A DNA stretch of 9,255 nucleotides from an uncultured Alphaproteobacteria bacterium (GTDB lineage: Bacteria > Pseudomonadota > Alphaproteobacteria > CALKHQ01). Under the pieces are notes generated by a model, which saw only the letters and a list, made by a program, of their open reading frames with translations, had not been told where the DNA came from and did no database searches. The stretch covers positions 1 to 9,255 of the forward strand of contig CALKHQ010000232.1 in assembly GCA_937988735.1 (NCBI GenBank). The letters are read 5' to 3'. Shown piece by piece: positions 1-6,472 of the stretch (the stretch's first letter is position 1; every line of letters starts with the position of its first letter). A program made the translations under genes and the position numbers.

Positions 1-1
1 C

Positions 2-727
2 GGCGGTGATGTAGTTGGTCAGCGCGTCCAGCCACACGTACATCACGTGGGCCTCGTTGCCCGGCACCGGAATGCCCCAGTTGAAGGTGGTGCGCGAAAC
101 CGAGAGGTCCTTGAGGCCGCTCCTGACGAAGCTGATCACCTCGTTGCGCCGGCTCTCGGGCGCGATGAAGTCGGGATTGGCCTCGTAGAACTCCAGCAGC
201 CGGTCCTGCCACGCGGACAGCCGGAAGAAGTAGGTCGGCTCCTCCACCCACTCGACCTCCGCCCCGCTCGGCGCGCGGCGCACACCGTCCGGGCCGACGG
301 TGGTCTCGCTCTCGGCATAGAAGGCCTCGTCGCGCACCGCATACCAGCCGGCGTACTTGTCGAGGTAGAGGTGGCCCGCCGCCTCGAGCGCCCGCCACAG
401 CGCCTGGCAGCTCGCCTTGTGGCGCGCCTCGGTGGTGCGGATGAAGTCGTCGTTGCTGATGTTGAGCGTGACCGCCAGGTCGCGGAAGTTCTTCGAGACC
501 CGGTCGGTGAATGCCTGCGGGGCGATGCCCGCCGCCTGCGCCGACTTCTCGATCTTCTGGCCGTGCTCGTCGGTGCCGGTCAGGAACATCACGCGGTAGC
601 CGTCCAGACGCTTGAACCGCGCGAGCGCGTCACAGGCGAGCGTGGTGTAGGCGTGCCCGATGTGCGGCACGTCGTTCACGTAGTAGATCGGGGTGGTCAC
701 GTAGTAGTGGCGTGGCTCCGCGGCCAT
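2..727 (-). CDS. metG: Methionyl-tRNA synthetase, N-terminal part (cut by left edge)
   Basis: Cytoplasmic class I aminoacyl-tRNA synthetase that charges tRNA-Met with methionine. The 242 visible residues cover most of the Rossmann catalytic core: a YYVTTPIYYVNDVPHIGHAY segment with the class I HIGH signature at 22-25, FLTGTDEHGQKIEK at about 48-61, and VMYVWLDALTNYI near the window edge. The KMSKS loop and anticodon-binding domain lie outside. The connective insert at about 125-140 (DKYAGWYAVRDEAFYAESE) has none of the CxxC zinc ligands found there in the Thermus enzyme. I chose the ATG at 727 because a GGAG sits 6 bases upstream; the in-frame ATG at 739 would add MEQQ but has a poorer ribosome site. 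It is the last visible gene of the rlpA-to-metG run, 48-60 bases after holB. The family call is secure from the motifs; only the start is uncertain. Confidence 0.97.
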   Translation of the reverse strand, partial: MAAEPRHYYVTTPIYYVNDVPHIGHAYTTLACDALARFKRLDGYRVMFLTGTDEHGQKIEKSAQAAGIAPQAFTDRVSKNFRDLAVTLNISNDDFIRTTEARHKASCQALWRALEAAGHLYLDKYAGWYAVRDEAFYAESETTVGPDGVRRAPSGAEVEWVEEPTYFFRLSAWQDRLLEFYEANPDFIAPESRRNEVISFVRSGLKDLSVSRTTFNWGIPVPGNEAHVMYVWLDALTNYITA

Positions 728-733
728 CTGCTG

Positions 734-737
734 CTCC
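734..737 (-). promoter_or_regulatory. Ribosome binding site deciding the metG start
   Basis: The minus strand reads GGAG, then six bases, then ATG at 727. The GGAG overlaps the alternative upstream ATG at 739, so a ribosome using this site would start at MAAEPRH rather than MEQQMAAEP. Confidence 0.45.
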
Positions 738-787
738 ATGGGTCGCGCCCCCGGCGGATGGGGTTCGACGGGTGGTCTGTCCGAGAT

Positions 788-1909
788 TCAGGCGCGGACG
801 CCGGCGGGCCCGGACGTCGCGGCCGACCGCCGGGCGGCGGTCGCGCAGGCCTCGACGACGGCCAGCACCGCCTGCTTGCGGTCCAGGTTCAGCCCCTCGG
901 TCTCGGCGAACCAGGTCCGGGCCTTGTCCCATACCTCAAACCACGGATCAAGCGCGCCTGCCGCCGCGAGGCGGGCATTCAGCCGGCGCTCATCCTCCAG
1001 CGGTCCCTCGGGCTCGCCCTGCGCCGCACCGCGCAGCAGCCGGGAGAGCCAGCCGGAGAAGAGCTCGCAGAAGGCGGCGAAGGGCGCCTCGTCGGCGCCG
1101 CCGCCCACCTTGTCGGCAAAGGCCTGGGCCCGGGCAAAGGGATAGTCCGGCAGGGTCTGCAGGAGGCCGATCAGGTCGCCGTAGAGCGTCGCCGCCCCCT
1201 GCCCCAGCAGCGCCAGCGCGCGACCGGGGCTTCCCTCCGACAGCGCGACCGCCAGCCGCCGCTCCCCCTCCGCCACCTCGGGTCGCCGCGCGGCAACGAC
1301 CGCGTCGGTGTCGGCCTCGCTCAGCGGCGCGAGCGTGATGTGCCGGCAGCGCGACCGGATCGTCGGCAGCACGTTCCCCGGGGCGTTGGCGACGAGGATC
1401 ATCAGCACCCGCGGCGGCGGCTCCTCCAGCACCTTCAGCAGTGCGTTGGCGGAGCTGGTGTTGAGATCGTCCACGGCATCCACCAGCACCACCCGCCATC
1501 CCCCTTCGCCCGGCGTCAGCCGCAGGAAGGAGACGGCCTTGCGCGCCTGGTCGATGGGGATCACGCCGCGGCGCCGGCCGCGCTTCTCGTCCCACGGCCG
1601 TTCCAGCACCATCAGGTCCACGTGGCCGCCGGACGCCACCCGCCGGAACACCGGGCTTTCGGGCGGGACGTGCAGTGACTGCGGCGCGTCGGCGAACAGT
1701 CCGGCATCGCCTCCGCCCCCGGAGAGCACGAAGCGCGCGAGCCGGTAGGCCAGCGTCGCCTTGCCGATCCCCGGCCGGCCGCTGATCATGACCGCGTGCG
1801 GCATGCGCCCGCTCAGCCACTGGTCGAGCAGCAGGCGCTCCGCCGCGCCGTGGCCGACCAGCCCGGGCGTGAACCGCGGGTCGTCCGGATCGACGACGCC
1901 CTCGCTCAT
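788..1909 (-). CDS. holB: DNA polymerase III delta-prime subunit (clamp loader)
   Basis: Stator subunit of the replicative clamp loader, which with delta and tau/gamma loads the beta clamp onto primed DNA. The 373-residue protein opens with a short N-terminal tail and the conserved GH(G/E)xAxxxLxxxWxxGRxPHA segment at about 19-39. A P-loop-like SGRPGIGKAT follows at 43-52, then VLVDAVDDLNTSSANALLKV at 141-160, LEEPPP at 161-166, and an SRCR segment at 186-189 (the SRC motif of clamp-loader subunits). The four zinc-module cysteines of E. coli delta-prime are not present between the P-loop and the Walker B region. The C-terminal half is helical, as expected for the collar domain. The start ATG overlaps the tmk stop as ATGA, which suggests translational coupling and explains the lack of a strong ribosome site. 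Length is slightly above the E. coli protein. tmk-holB adjacency is a widespread bacterial arrangement and supports the call. Confidence 0.94.
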   Translation of the reverse strand: MSEGVVDPDDPRFTPGLVGHGAAERLLLDQWLSGRMPHAVMISGRPGIGKATLAYRLARFVLSGGGGDAGLFADAPQSLHVPPESPVFRRVASGGHVDLMVLERPWDEKRGRRRGVIPIDQARKAVSFLRLTPGEGGWRVVLVDAVDDLNTSSANALLKVLEEPPPRVLMILVANAPGNVLPTIRSRCRHITLAPLSEADTDAVVAARRPEVAEGERRLAVALSEGSPGRALALLGQGAATLYGDLIGLLQTLPDYPFARAQAFADKVGGGADEAPFAAFCELFSGWLSRLLRGAAQGEPEGPLEDERRLNARLAAAGALDPWFEVWDKARTWFAETEGLNLDRKQAVLAVVEACATAARRSAATSGPAGVRA

Positions 1910-2550
1910 CGGATCGGCCCCAGCCGGCGCTCGACCGCGTCGCGGATGCGGGCGGCGACGGCTTCGCGGTCGGCGTCGGCATCGATGATCACGCAGCGGT
2001 CGGGCTCCGCCGCGGCGATCTTGCGGAATCCGTCGCGGACGCGGTGGTGGAAGGCCACGTCCATGCGCTCGAACCGGCCGCCGTTGCGGCCGTCGCGGAG
2101 CCCTGCGCGCGCGAGCCCCGTTTCCACCGGCACGTCGAGGATCAGCGTCAGGTCGGGCGCGAAGTCCCCCAGCACCAGCCGGTAGAGCTGCGCGATGTCG
2201 GCTGCGGCGACGCCGCCGGCGGCGCCCTGGTAGGCCATGGTGGAATCGGCGAAGCGGTCGGAAACCACCCAGCTCCCGGCGGCCAGCGCCGGCTTGATCA
2301 GGCGTTCCGCATGGTCGTAGCGCGCGGCGAAGAACAGCAGGGTTTCGCTCCACGGCAGCCAGCGGCCGGGCTCGCCCTCGACCAGCAGCCGGCGCACGTC
2401 TTCCGCCCCCTGCGACCCGCCGGGCTCGCGCGTCTGCACCACCTGGCACCCCCTGCCGGCAAGCCAGTCGGCGAGAAGCCCGATCTGGGTGGACTTCCCT
2501 GCCCCTTCCCCGCCTTCGAGGGTGATGAACCGGCCGCGCCCGTCCGCCAC
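1906..2550 (-). CDS. tmk: Thymidylate kinase (dTMP kinase)
   Basis: Phosphorylates dTMP to dTDP with ATP, the step common to de novo and salvage dTTP synthesis, in the cytoplasm. The 214-residue protein has the standard length. It carries FITLEGGEGAGKST at 8-21 (P-loop at 13-21), TREPGG at 40-45, a DRF motif at 98-100 followed by ADSTMAYQG (the dTMP-binding region), and an arginine-rich LID segment at about 148-162 (RAGLRDGRNGGRFER). The start codon is GTG, read from the plus-strand CAC at 2548-2550; the only plausible upstream signal is a weak GGCGG. It lies 12 bases downstream of the carboxypeptidase stop and overlaps holB by four bases, so the three are very probably co-transcribed. All catalytic motifs are intact. 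Confidence 0.97.
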   Translation of the reverse strand: MADGRGRFITLEGGEGAGKSTQIGLLADWLAGRGCQVVQTREPGGSQGAEDVRRLLVEGEPGRWLPWSETLLFFAARYDHAERLIKPALAAGSWVVSDRFADSTMAYQGAAGGVAAADIAQLYRLVLGDFAPDLTLILDVPVETGLARAGLRDGRNGGRFERMDVAFHHRVRDGFRKIAAAEPDRCVIIDADADREAVAARIRDAVERRLGPIR

Positions 2551-2562
2551 GGAATCCGCCGG

Positions 2563-3711
2563 TCAGCCCAGCACGAAGTGCAGGAGGGCCGCCCACACCC
2601 GGCCAATCATCCCGGCCTCGGCCACGTTGGCGCCGGCGTAGAGCGGGATCGTTCGCGTCTCGATGCCCGGCGCGCTCACCACCAGCCGCGCGACCTCGTC
2701 GCCCTGGCTCACGGGCGCGGGGACGGGACCGTCATAGACCACGGCAACCCGCATCTGGTCGCGCTGGGTCCGCGGGATGGTGATGCGCACCGGCTGGTCC
2801 ACCACCAGCGGCACCAGCTCGTTCTCGCCGAGCCAGACGTCGGCGTGCTCCACCACCTCGCCGGCCTGGAACAGGTCGACGACCTCGAACTCGCGGAAGC
2901 CCCACTCCAGCAGCCGCTCCGCCTCGTCCGCCCGTGCCTGGGAGGTTTCGAGCCCGTTGATCACCAGGATGAGCCGACGGCCGTCCCGCTCCACCGAGGC
3001 TACAAGGCCGTAGCCTGCAGCCTCGGTATGGCCGGTCTTCAGGCCGTCCGCGCCCATGTTGCGGTAGAGCAGCGGGTTGCGGTTCTGCTGGGAGATGTCG
3101 TTGTAGCTGAATTCACGCTCCGAAAATATCGGGTAGTACTGCGGAAAGTCCCTGATCAGCCGCTCGCTCAGGATCGCGAGGTCGCGCGCGGTCATGTAGT
3201 GGTTCGGGTCCGGCCAGCCGGTCGAGTTGGCGAAATGGCTGCCGGTCAGCCCCAGCTCCGCGGCTTCGCGATTCATTGCCTCGGCGAAGGCGGCCTCGGT
3301 GCCGGCAATCGCCTCGGCGACCACGATGCAGGCGTCGTTGCCGGACTGGATGATGATGCCGCGCAGCAGGTCCTCCAGCCGCACCCGCTGGCCGATCTCG
3401 AGGAACATCGACGAGCCGCCGCGCCGCCACGCCTCCTCCGACACCGGCAGTTCGTCGTCCATGCTGAGGCGCCCGTCCGCGAGCCGGGTGAAGACCATGT
3501 AGACGGTCATCAGCTTGCTCATCGACGAGGGCGGCATGGGCTCGTCGGCCCGCAGCTCGGTCAGCACCGTGCCTGTGGTGATGTCCACGAGGATCGCCTC
3601 CCGCGCGGACGTCTCCATCTCGATTGCGGCCGCCGGCAGCGCCAGCACCAGGGCGGCCAGCGTGGCAACGATCCCCAGCGCCGCGCGCCGGACGCGTTCG
3701 CAGCCTCGCAT
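2563..3711 (-). CDS. D-alanyl-D-alanine carboxypeptidase, PBP5/DacA family (serine, peptidase S11)
   Basis: Periplasmic, membrane-anchored penicillin-binding protein that removes the terminal D-Ala from peptidoglycan pentapeptides and so limits cross-linking. The 382-residue length fits the family. A signal peptide spans about 1-29 (basic n-region, then GIVATLAALVLALPAAA, likely cut before IEMETSAR). All three active-site motifs are visible: SxxK as SMSK at 63-66, SGN at 123-125, and KTG at 225-227. Flanking blocks such as NSTGWPDPNHYMTARDLA at 162-179 are typical. A beta-rich C-terminal domain (about 280-360) ends in MIGRVWAALLHFVLG, a probable amphipathic membrane anchor as in PBP5. The ATG at 3711 follows GGGAG at a spacing of six. 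The gene sits 52 bases after rlpA and 12 before tmk. Which dac paralogue (dacA, dacC, dacD or dacF) it is cannot be settled here, so no symbol is given. Confidence 0.95.
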   Translation of the reverse strand: MRGCERVRRAALGIVATLAALVLALPAAAIEMETSAREAILVDITTGTVLTELRADEPMPPSSMSKLMTVYMVFTRLADGRLSMDDELPVSEEAWRRGGSSMFLEIGQRVRLEDLLRGIIIQSGNDACIVVAEAIAGTEAAFAEAMNREAAELGLTGSHFANSTGWPDPNHYMTARDLAILSERLIRDFPQYYPIFSEREFSYNDISQQNRNPLLYRNMGADGLKTGHTEAAGYGLVASVERDGRRLILVINGLETSQARADEAERLLEWGFREFEVVDLFQAGEVVEHADVWLGENELVPLVVDQPVRITIPRTQRDQMRVAVVYDGPVPAPVSQGDEVARLVVSAPGIETRTIPLYAGANVAEAGMIGRVWAALLHFVLG

Positions 3712-3763
3712 CCCCTACTCCCAGTCCCTCTCCATCGCCGCCCGCAGGCGGCGCCAGCCCCAG

Positions 3764-4285
3764 CTACCGGCCGGTGACGGACGCAGCCTGACCCGCAGGG
3801 GCCGCCACCAGCTCGACCCGGACATCCGCCAGCCCCGCGCGCTTGAAACCGAGCAGCTCGGCCGCCCGCTCCGACACGTCGATGATGCGGCCACCCGACA
3901 TCGCCCCGCGATCAGTGATCCGCAGCAGGACCTGACGGCCATTGTCCAGATTAGTGACCCGGACGGTCGAGGCCAGCGGAAAGCCGTTGTGGGCGGCGGT
4001 CAGGCCGTTGCGGTCGAAGATCTCGCCGCTTGCGGTGCGATTACCGTGGGCGCCGGCGCCATACCAGCTTGCGATGCCCTCCTCCACGGCCATCACCGTC
4101 AGCGGCTGGTCGGGAGCCGGTGGCGACGCCTCGTGGCCGAGCCGGGTCGGGTCGGCCGAGCCTGCGGCCCGCTCGTGCATCGCCTTGGCCGTCTCGGCCA
4201 CGAGGCGGCCGGTGGAGCAGCCGCCGGTGGCAATGGCAACGACGACAAGCAGCGCCGCCGGGCGCGCCCAGCGCAGGCCGCTCAC
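3764..4285 (-). CDS. rlpA: RlpA-like septal/endolytic peptidoglycan transglycosylase lipoprotein
   Basis: Member of the RlpA family, double-psi beta-barrel lipoproteins; the Pseudomonas aeruginosa protein is a lytic transglycosylase acting on denuded glycan strands. The protein is 173 residues. The N-terminus is a signal sequence (RPAALLVVVAIATGGCSTG) with a somewhat degenerate lipobox and candidate lipidated C23. The barrel lies at about 67-160: GIASWYGAGAHGNRTASGEIF, then TAAHNGFPLASTVRVTNL, then LLRITDRGAMSGGRIIDVS. Candidate catalytic or structural acids are E88, D125 and D136. There is no C-terminal SPOR domain, so this is a short form without the usual septal-glycan targeting module. 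The start is taken as the GTG at 4285, whose bases overlap the TGA of the upstream lipoprotein gene (GTGA); a frame extending further upstream is open only because of the high GC. Next to a D,D-carboxypeptidase, a role in envelope remodelling is consistent. Confidence 0.92.
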   Translation of the reverse strand: MSGLRWARPAALLVVVAIATGGCSTGRLVAETAKAMHERAAGSADPTRLGHEASPPAPDQPLTVMAVEEGIASWYGAGAHGNRTASGEIFDRNGLTAAHNGFPLASTVRVTNLDNGRQVLLRITDRGAMSGGRIIDVSERAAELLGFKRAGLADVRVELVAAPAGQAASVTGR

Positions 4286-4464
4286 AGCGGCGGCCCGTCC
4301 AGCGGCTGACTCTGCACCGGCACCACCGGCGTCGCCGGAGGCGGCGGAGGCTCGGAGCTCGCCGGCTGTGCCGCAGGCGCGGGCGCGTTCCTTCCGCATC
4401 CCGCGAGCGCAAGGGTCAGCGCCACCGCCAGCGGCGCGGCCCACCTGATCGCAGTTCTGGCCAT
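4282..4464 (-). CDS. Small proline-rich lipoprotein of unknown function
   Basis: I do not recognise this protein beyond its class. The 60-residue product starts MARTAIRW, has a hydrophobic stretch (APLAVALTLALAGC) and a consensus lipobox LAGC with the lipidated cysteine at 23. The mature 38 residues are almost entirely Ala, Pro, Ser, Gln and Val, including a run of five prolines, and look disordered: a tethered spacer rather than an enzyme. An AGGAG six bases upstream of the ATG strongly supports this start over the in-frame ATG at 4482. Its stop overlaps the rlpA GTG as GTGA, so it is probably translationally coupled to rlpA. It is the first gene of the minus-strand run. It resembles in general terms the tiny LptM-like/YgdI-like lipoproteins that annotation often misses, but I cannot assign it to a family. 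Confidence 0.7.
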   Translation of the reverse strand: MARTAIRWAAPLAVALTLALAGCGRNAPAPAAQPASSEPPPPPATPVVPVQSQPLDGPPL

Positions 4465-4654
4465 GCACTTCTCCTGCGCCAATGGATTCCTCGCCCAAGC
4501 GACGCGAGTCGGGGCCCGGCAACTCTAGGCCGATCCCGCGGCGCGGCGCAAACCCGAGTCGCGCTGCGGGAGGCGCAGGTGCGGTGCGATGGCCGCTGGG
4601 CAAGCGGGGCCGGCTGCCCCTAGACTGCGGCCGCGGCACAGGGGGGAGACGGCA
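4465..4654. promoter_or_regulatory. Divergent intergenic region between the lipoprotein-rlpA operon and the SDR-cupin operon
   Basis: These 190 bases separate two oppositely transcribed units and must hold promoters for both, unless the minus-strand unit is read from elsewhere. Candidate elements are weak. On the minus strand a TTGCGC lies 18 bases before TAGAGT. On the plus strand a TAGACT at 4621-4626 could be a -10, but I see no convincing -35 at the right distance. No clear operator dyad, riboswitch or terminator is visible. The assignment rests on layout rather than motif strength. Confidence 0.4.
4471..4475 (-). promoter_or_regulatory. Strong ribosome binding site of the small lipoprotein gene
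   Basis: The minus strand reads AGGAGAAGTGC immediately before ATG at 4464; AGGAG is separated from the start by six bases. It is among the best Shine-Dalgarno matches of the minus-strand run and argues that the tiny lipoprotein is really translated. Confidence 0.7.
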
Positions 4655-5374
4655 ATGGCAGAACCTGGCGGCGACACGGCAGGACCGAGACTGGCGGCGA
4701 TCACCGGCGCGGCCGGCGGCGTCGGCGCCGCGCTGGTCGCCGGCTTCGCCGCAGCCGGCTGGGAGGTGCTCGCGATCGACCGGCAGCCGCCGCAGTCGCT
4801 GCCGCCCGGAGCGCGGCCGCTGGCGCTCGACGTGACCGACGCCGAGGCGGTGCGCCGCTGGGGCGGGGGGCTCGACCGGCTGCATCTGCTGGTCAACGCC
4901 GCCGGCATCATCCGCCGGGGCGACGAGCACGACCCCGAGGTGTTCGCCCGGGTCATCGACGTGAACCTGACCGGCGCGATGCGGATGTGCGCCGCGGCGC
5001 GGCCCGCGCTCGCCGCCGCCCGCGGCGCCGTCATCAACATCGCCTCGATGCTGAGCCTGTTCGGCGGGCCTCTGGTGCCCGGCTACACCGCGGCGAAGAG
5101 CGGCATCGCCGGCCTGACCCGGTCGCTCGCCGCTGCCTGGGCCGCGGACGGGATCCGCGTGAATGCGATCGCGCCCGGCTGGATCGCGACACCGATGACC
5201 CAGGCGCTGCGCGATGACCCCGACCGCAACGCGGTCATCCTCGCCCGGACGCCGATGCGGCGCTGGGGCGTGCCCGAGGATCTCGTCGCCCCTGCCCTGT
5301 TTCTGGCCGGCGACGGGGCCGGCTTCATCACCGGCGCGCTGCTGCCGGTCGATGGCGGCTATGCGGCCGTCTGA
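4655..5374 (+). CDS. Short-chain dehydrogenase/reductase, KduD-like (classical SDR)
   Basis: NAD(P)-dependent oxidoreductase of the classical SDR family, 239 residues, cytoplasmic. Visible motifs are the nucleotide-binding TGAAGGVG at 17-24, an Asp at 42 at the end of beta-2 (usually favouring NAD(H)), NAAG at 81-84, the Asn of DVNLTG at 104, and the catalytic Ser131, Tyr144 and Lys148 (IASMLSLFGG then GYTAAK). The blocks ASMLS.FGG..VPGYTAAKSG and NAIAPGWIATPMTQ resemble 2-deoxy-D-gluconate 3-dehydrogenase (KduD) and related sugar-acid or acyloin dehydrogenases; the substrate cannot be read from sequence. The ATG at 4655 follows GGGGGGAG at a spacing of six, which decides the start against an upstream in-frame ATG at 4589. 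The cupin gene follows 34 bases later on the same strand, implying one transcript and a shared pathway. Confidence 0.93.
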   Translation: MAEPGGDTAGPRLAAITGAAGGVGAALVAGFAAAGWEVLAIDRQPPQSLPPGARPLALDVTDAEAVRRWGGGLDRLHLLVNAAGIIRRGDEHDPEVFARVIDVNLTGAMRMCAAARPALAAARGAVINIASMLSLFGGPLVPGYTAAKSGIAGLTRSLAAAWAADGIRVNAIAPGWIATPMTQALRDDPDRNAVILARTPMRRWGVPEDLVAPALFLAGDGAGFITGALLPVDGGYAAV

Positions 5375-5408
5375 CCCGGACGCGCGCCAACCCGTGGAGA
5401 GGAAACCG

Positions 5409-5939
5409 ATGCCCACGTCCAGAGAAAGTGCCGACGAGGCGCGGATGCCCTACCAGCTGCCGATGCCGGCGGAGGCGCAGACCGAGATCGTGGTTCCCGG
5501 GGTCATCCCCGAGGACGAGCGGATCTGGGTGCCGCAGGCGGAGCGGGTGTGGTTCCGGCCGCTGTGCCTGAACGTGAGCCAGGGCTACTGGGTGAACCTG
5601 CTGCGGGTCACCCGCGCCGGGGTGCTGAGCCGCCACCGCCATCCGAACCCGGTGCACGGCTACGTGCTGCGCGGCCGCTGGTACTACCTGGAGCACGACT
5701 GGGTGGCCGAGGCCGGCTCCTACGTGTTCGAGCCGCCAGGCGAGACCCACACGCTGGTCGTGCCCGACGACGTCGAGGAGATGATCACCCTGTTCCAGGT
5801 GAACGGCGTGATGTCCTACGTCGATCCGTGGGGAAAACCAACGGGTTACGAGGACGTCTTCACCAAGATCGACATGTGCCGGCGCCACTATCGGGAGGTC
5901 GGCCTCGGCGCCGACTATGTGGACCGGTTCATCCGCTGA
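5409..5939 (+). CDS. Cupin dioxygenase, 2,4'-dihydroxyacetophenone dioxygenase family
   Basis: Single-domain cupin of 176 residues resembling 2,4'-dihydroxyacetophenone dioxygenase (DAD), a non-haem iron enzyme that cleaves an aliphatic C-C bond of an alpha-hydroxyketone. The conserved stretch runs from WVPQAERVWFRPLC at about 40-53, through GYWVNLLRVTRAGVLSRHRH, to VHGYVLRGRWYYLEHDW. EAGSYVFEPPGETHTLVVP follows at 101-119. Candidate iron ligands are H76 and H78 of the RHRH motif and H114 of GETH, the standard three-His cupin set as I recall it for DAD. The C-terminal part (VDPWGKPTGYEDVFTKIDMCRRHY) is also family-like. The ATG at 5409 follows AGAGGA with five bases between; a longer open frame reaching back into the SDR gene is rejected. 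It lies 34 bases after the SDR gene. The real substrate is unknown: members of this family are widely distributed and few have been tested. Confidence 0.88.
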   Translation: MPTSRESADEARMPYQLPMPAEAQTEIVVPGVIPEDERIWVPQAERVWFRPLCLNVSQGYWVNLLRVTRAGVLSRHRHPNPVHGYVLRGRWYYLEHDWVAEAGSYVFEPPGETHTLVVPDDVEEMITLFQVNGVMSYVDPWGKPTGYEDVFTKIDMCRRHYREVGLGADYVDRFIR

Positions 5940-5945
5940 CCGGTC
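5922..5945. terminator. Hairpin at the convergent cupin/secreted-protein junction
   Basis: GACCGGT at 5922-5928 and ACCGGTC at 5939-5945 can pair as a perfect 7-base stem with a 10-base loop. The loop and the right arm include the cupin stop codon, and the hairpin fills the 6-base gap before the stop of the opposing gene. It is symmetric and could act on both transcripts. No U-tract follows on either strand, so it is not a classical intrinsic terminator; it could be a 3'-end stabilising structure or chance in GC-rich DNA. Confidence 0.3.
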
Positions 5946-6392
5946 TCAGCCGCCCGAGAGCGACGGCGGCAGGAAGTCGAACTCGGCGGACTCGCGCCCG
6001 GCGGCCATCACCCCGTCCTCGAGGACGGTGACGGTGAATCGGTCGCTGGCGACCAGCGGCGTCGGCCCGAAATACTCGATGACGAGGGTGAGCGCGTTGC
6101 CGCCCGACGCCTCCACTCCGCGGACGATGAACGGCGCGGCCGTGCCGTCCGCCGTGCTGATCACGAAGTCATGGGCCGCGAGCGCCGGTGCGTGCACCGA
6201 GCGCGCCGAGGCCGACGCGCTGCGGTCCGCCCGGCCGAATTCGAGGGTGAGGCGCCAGGTGTTGCGCTCCGGCGCCGGCTGGACGGTGGCGCTGTTGAGG
6301 GCGAGCTGGGGCGTCTGCGCCTGGAGCGGCGAGACGGCGGCGCCTGCTATGGCAGCGGCCGCGAGCAGGGGGACGAGGCGGCGGGTCATCAT
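5946..6392 (-). CDS. Small exported protein of unknown function
   Basis: I do not recognise a named family. The 148-residue product begins MMTRRLVPLLAAAAIAGAAV and has a classical Sec signal peptide with a likely cut after A25 (SPLQA then QTPQL). The mature part alternates short hydrophobic strands (TWRLTLEFG, HDFVISTAD, APFIVRGVE, LTLVIEYFG, DRFTVTVLED) with polar turns. This suggests a small all-beta, possibly Ig-like, periplasmic domain without cysteines or obvious catalytic residues. It lies downstream of mtnA on the same strand. The start is ambiguous: I use the ATG at 6392 because it gives a short n-region before the signal sequence, though its ribosome site is weak. The ATG at 6476 overlaps the mtnA stop as ATGA and would add 28 proline-rich residues. 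It converges on the cupin gene with a 6-base gap. Confidence 0.72.
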   Translation of the reverse strand: MMTRRLVPLLAAAAIAGAAVSPLQAQTPQLALNSATVQPAPERNTWRLTLEFGRADRSASASARSVHAPALAAHDFVISTADGTAAPFIVRGVEASGGNALTLVIEYFGPTPLVASDRFTVTVLEDGVMAAGRESAEFDFLPPSLSGG

Positions 6393-6472
6393 GAACTGGC
6401 GGGTCCTGTGCTGGAAATGACGGGGCGTCGGCAGCGGCGGTTCCGGGGCGGGGACCCGGCCGCCGGGGGCGT

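Noticed and set aside
47..1678. A 543-codon plus-strand frame antisense to metG and holB
   Set aside because: High GC suppresses stops in antisense frames. The product is Arg/Gly/Pro-rich and unlike any family, and both antisense genes are certain.
788..2596. A single 602-codon minus-strand frame covering tmk and holB
   Set aside because: Only its second part is real: from 1909 it is holB. The upstream part is tmk read in the wrong frame, and tmk itself has all kinase motifs in its own frame.
2044..3777. A 577-codon plus-strand frame antisense to tmk and the carboxypeptidase
   Set aside because: Low-complexity His/Arg/Ala composition mirrors the codons of the real genes; no start signal or domain is visible.
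5214..5408. An N-terminal extension of the cupin into the SDR gene
   Set aside because: The frame is open, but AGAGGA before the ATG at 5409 and the family length of about 176 residues favour the shorter protein.
3764..5416. A 550-codon minus-strand frame extending rlpA upstream across the SDR gene
   Set aside because: The extension has no family features and runs antisense to a clear SDR. The rlpA signal sequence and lipobox begin at 4285.
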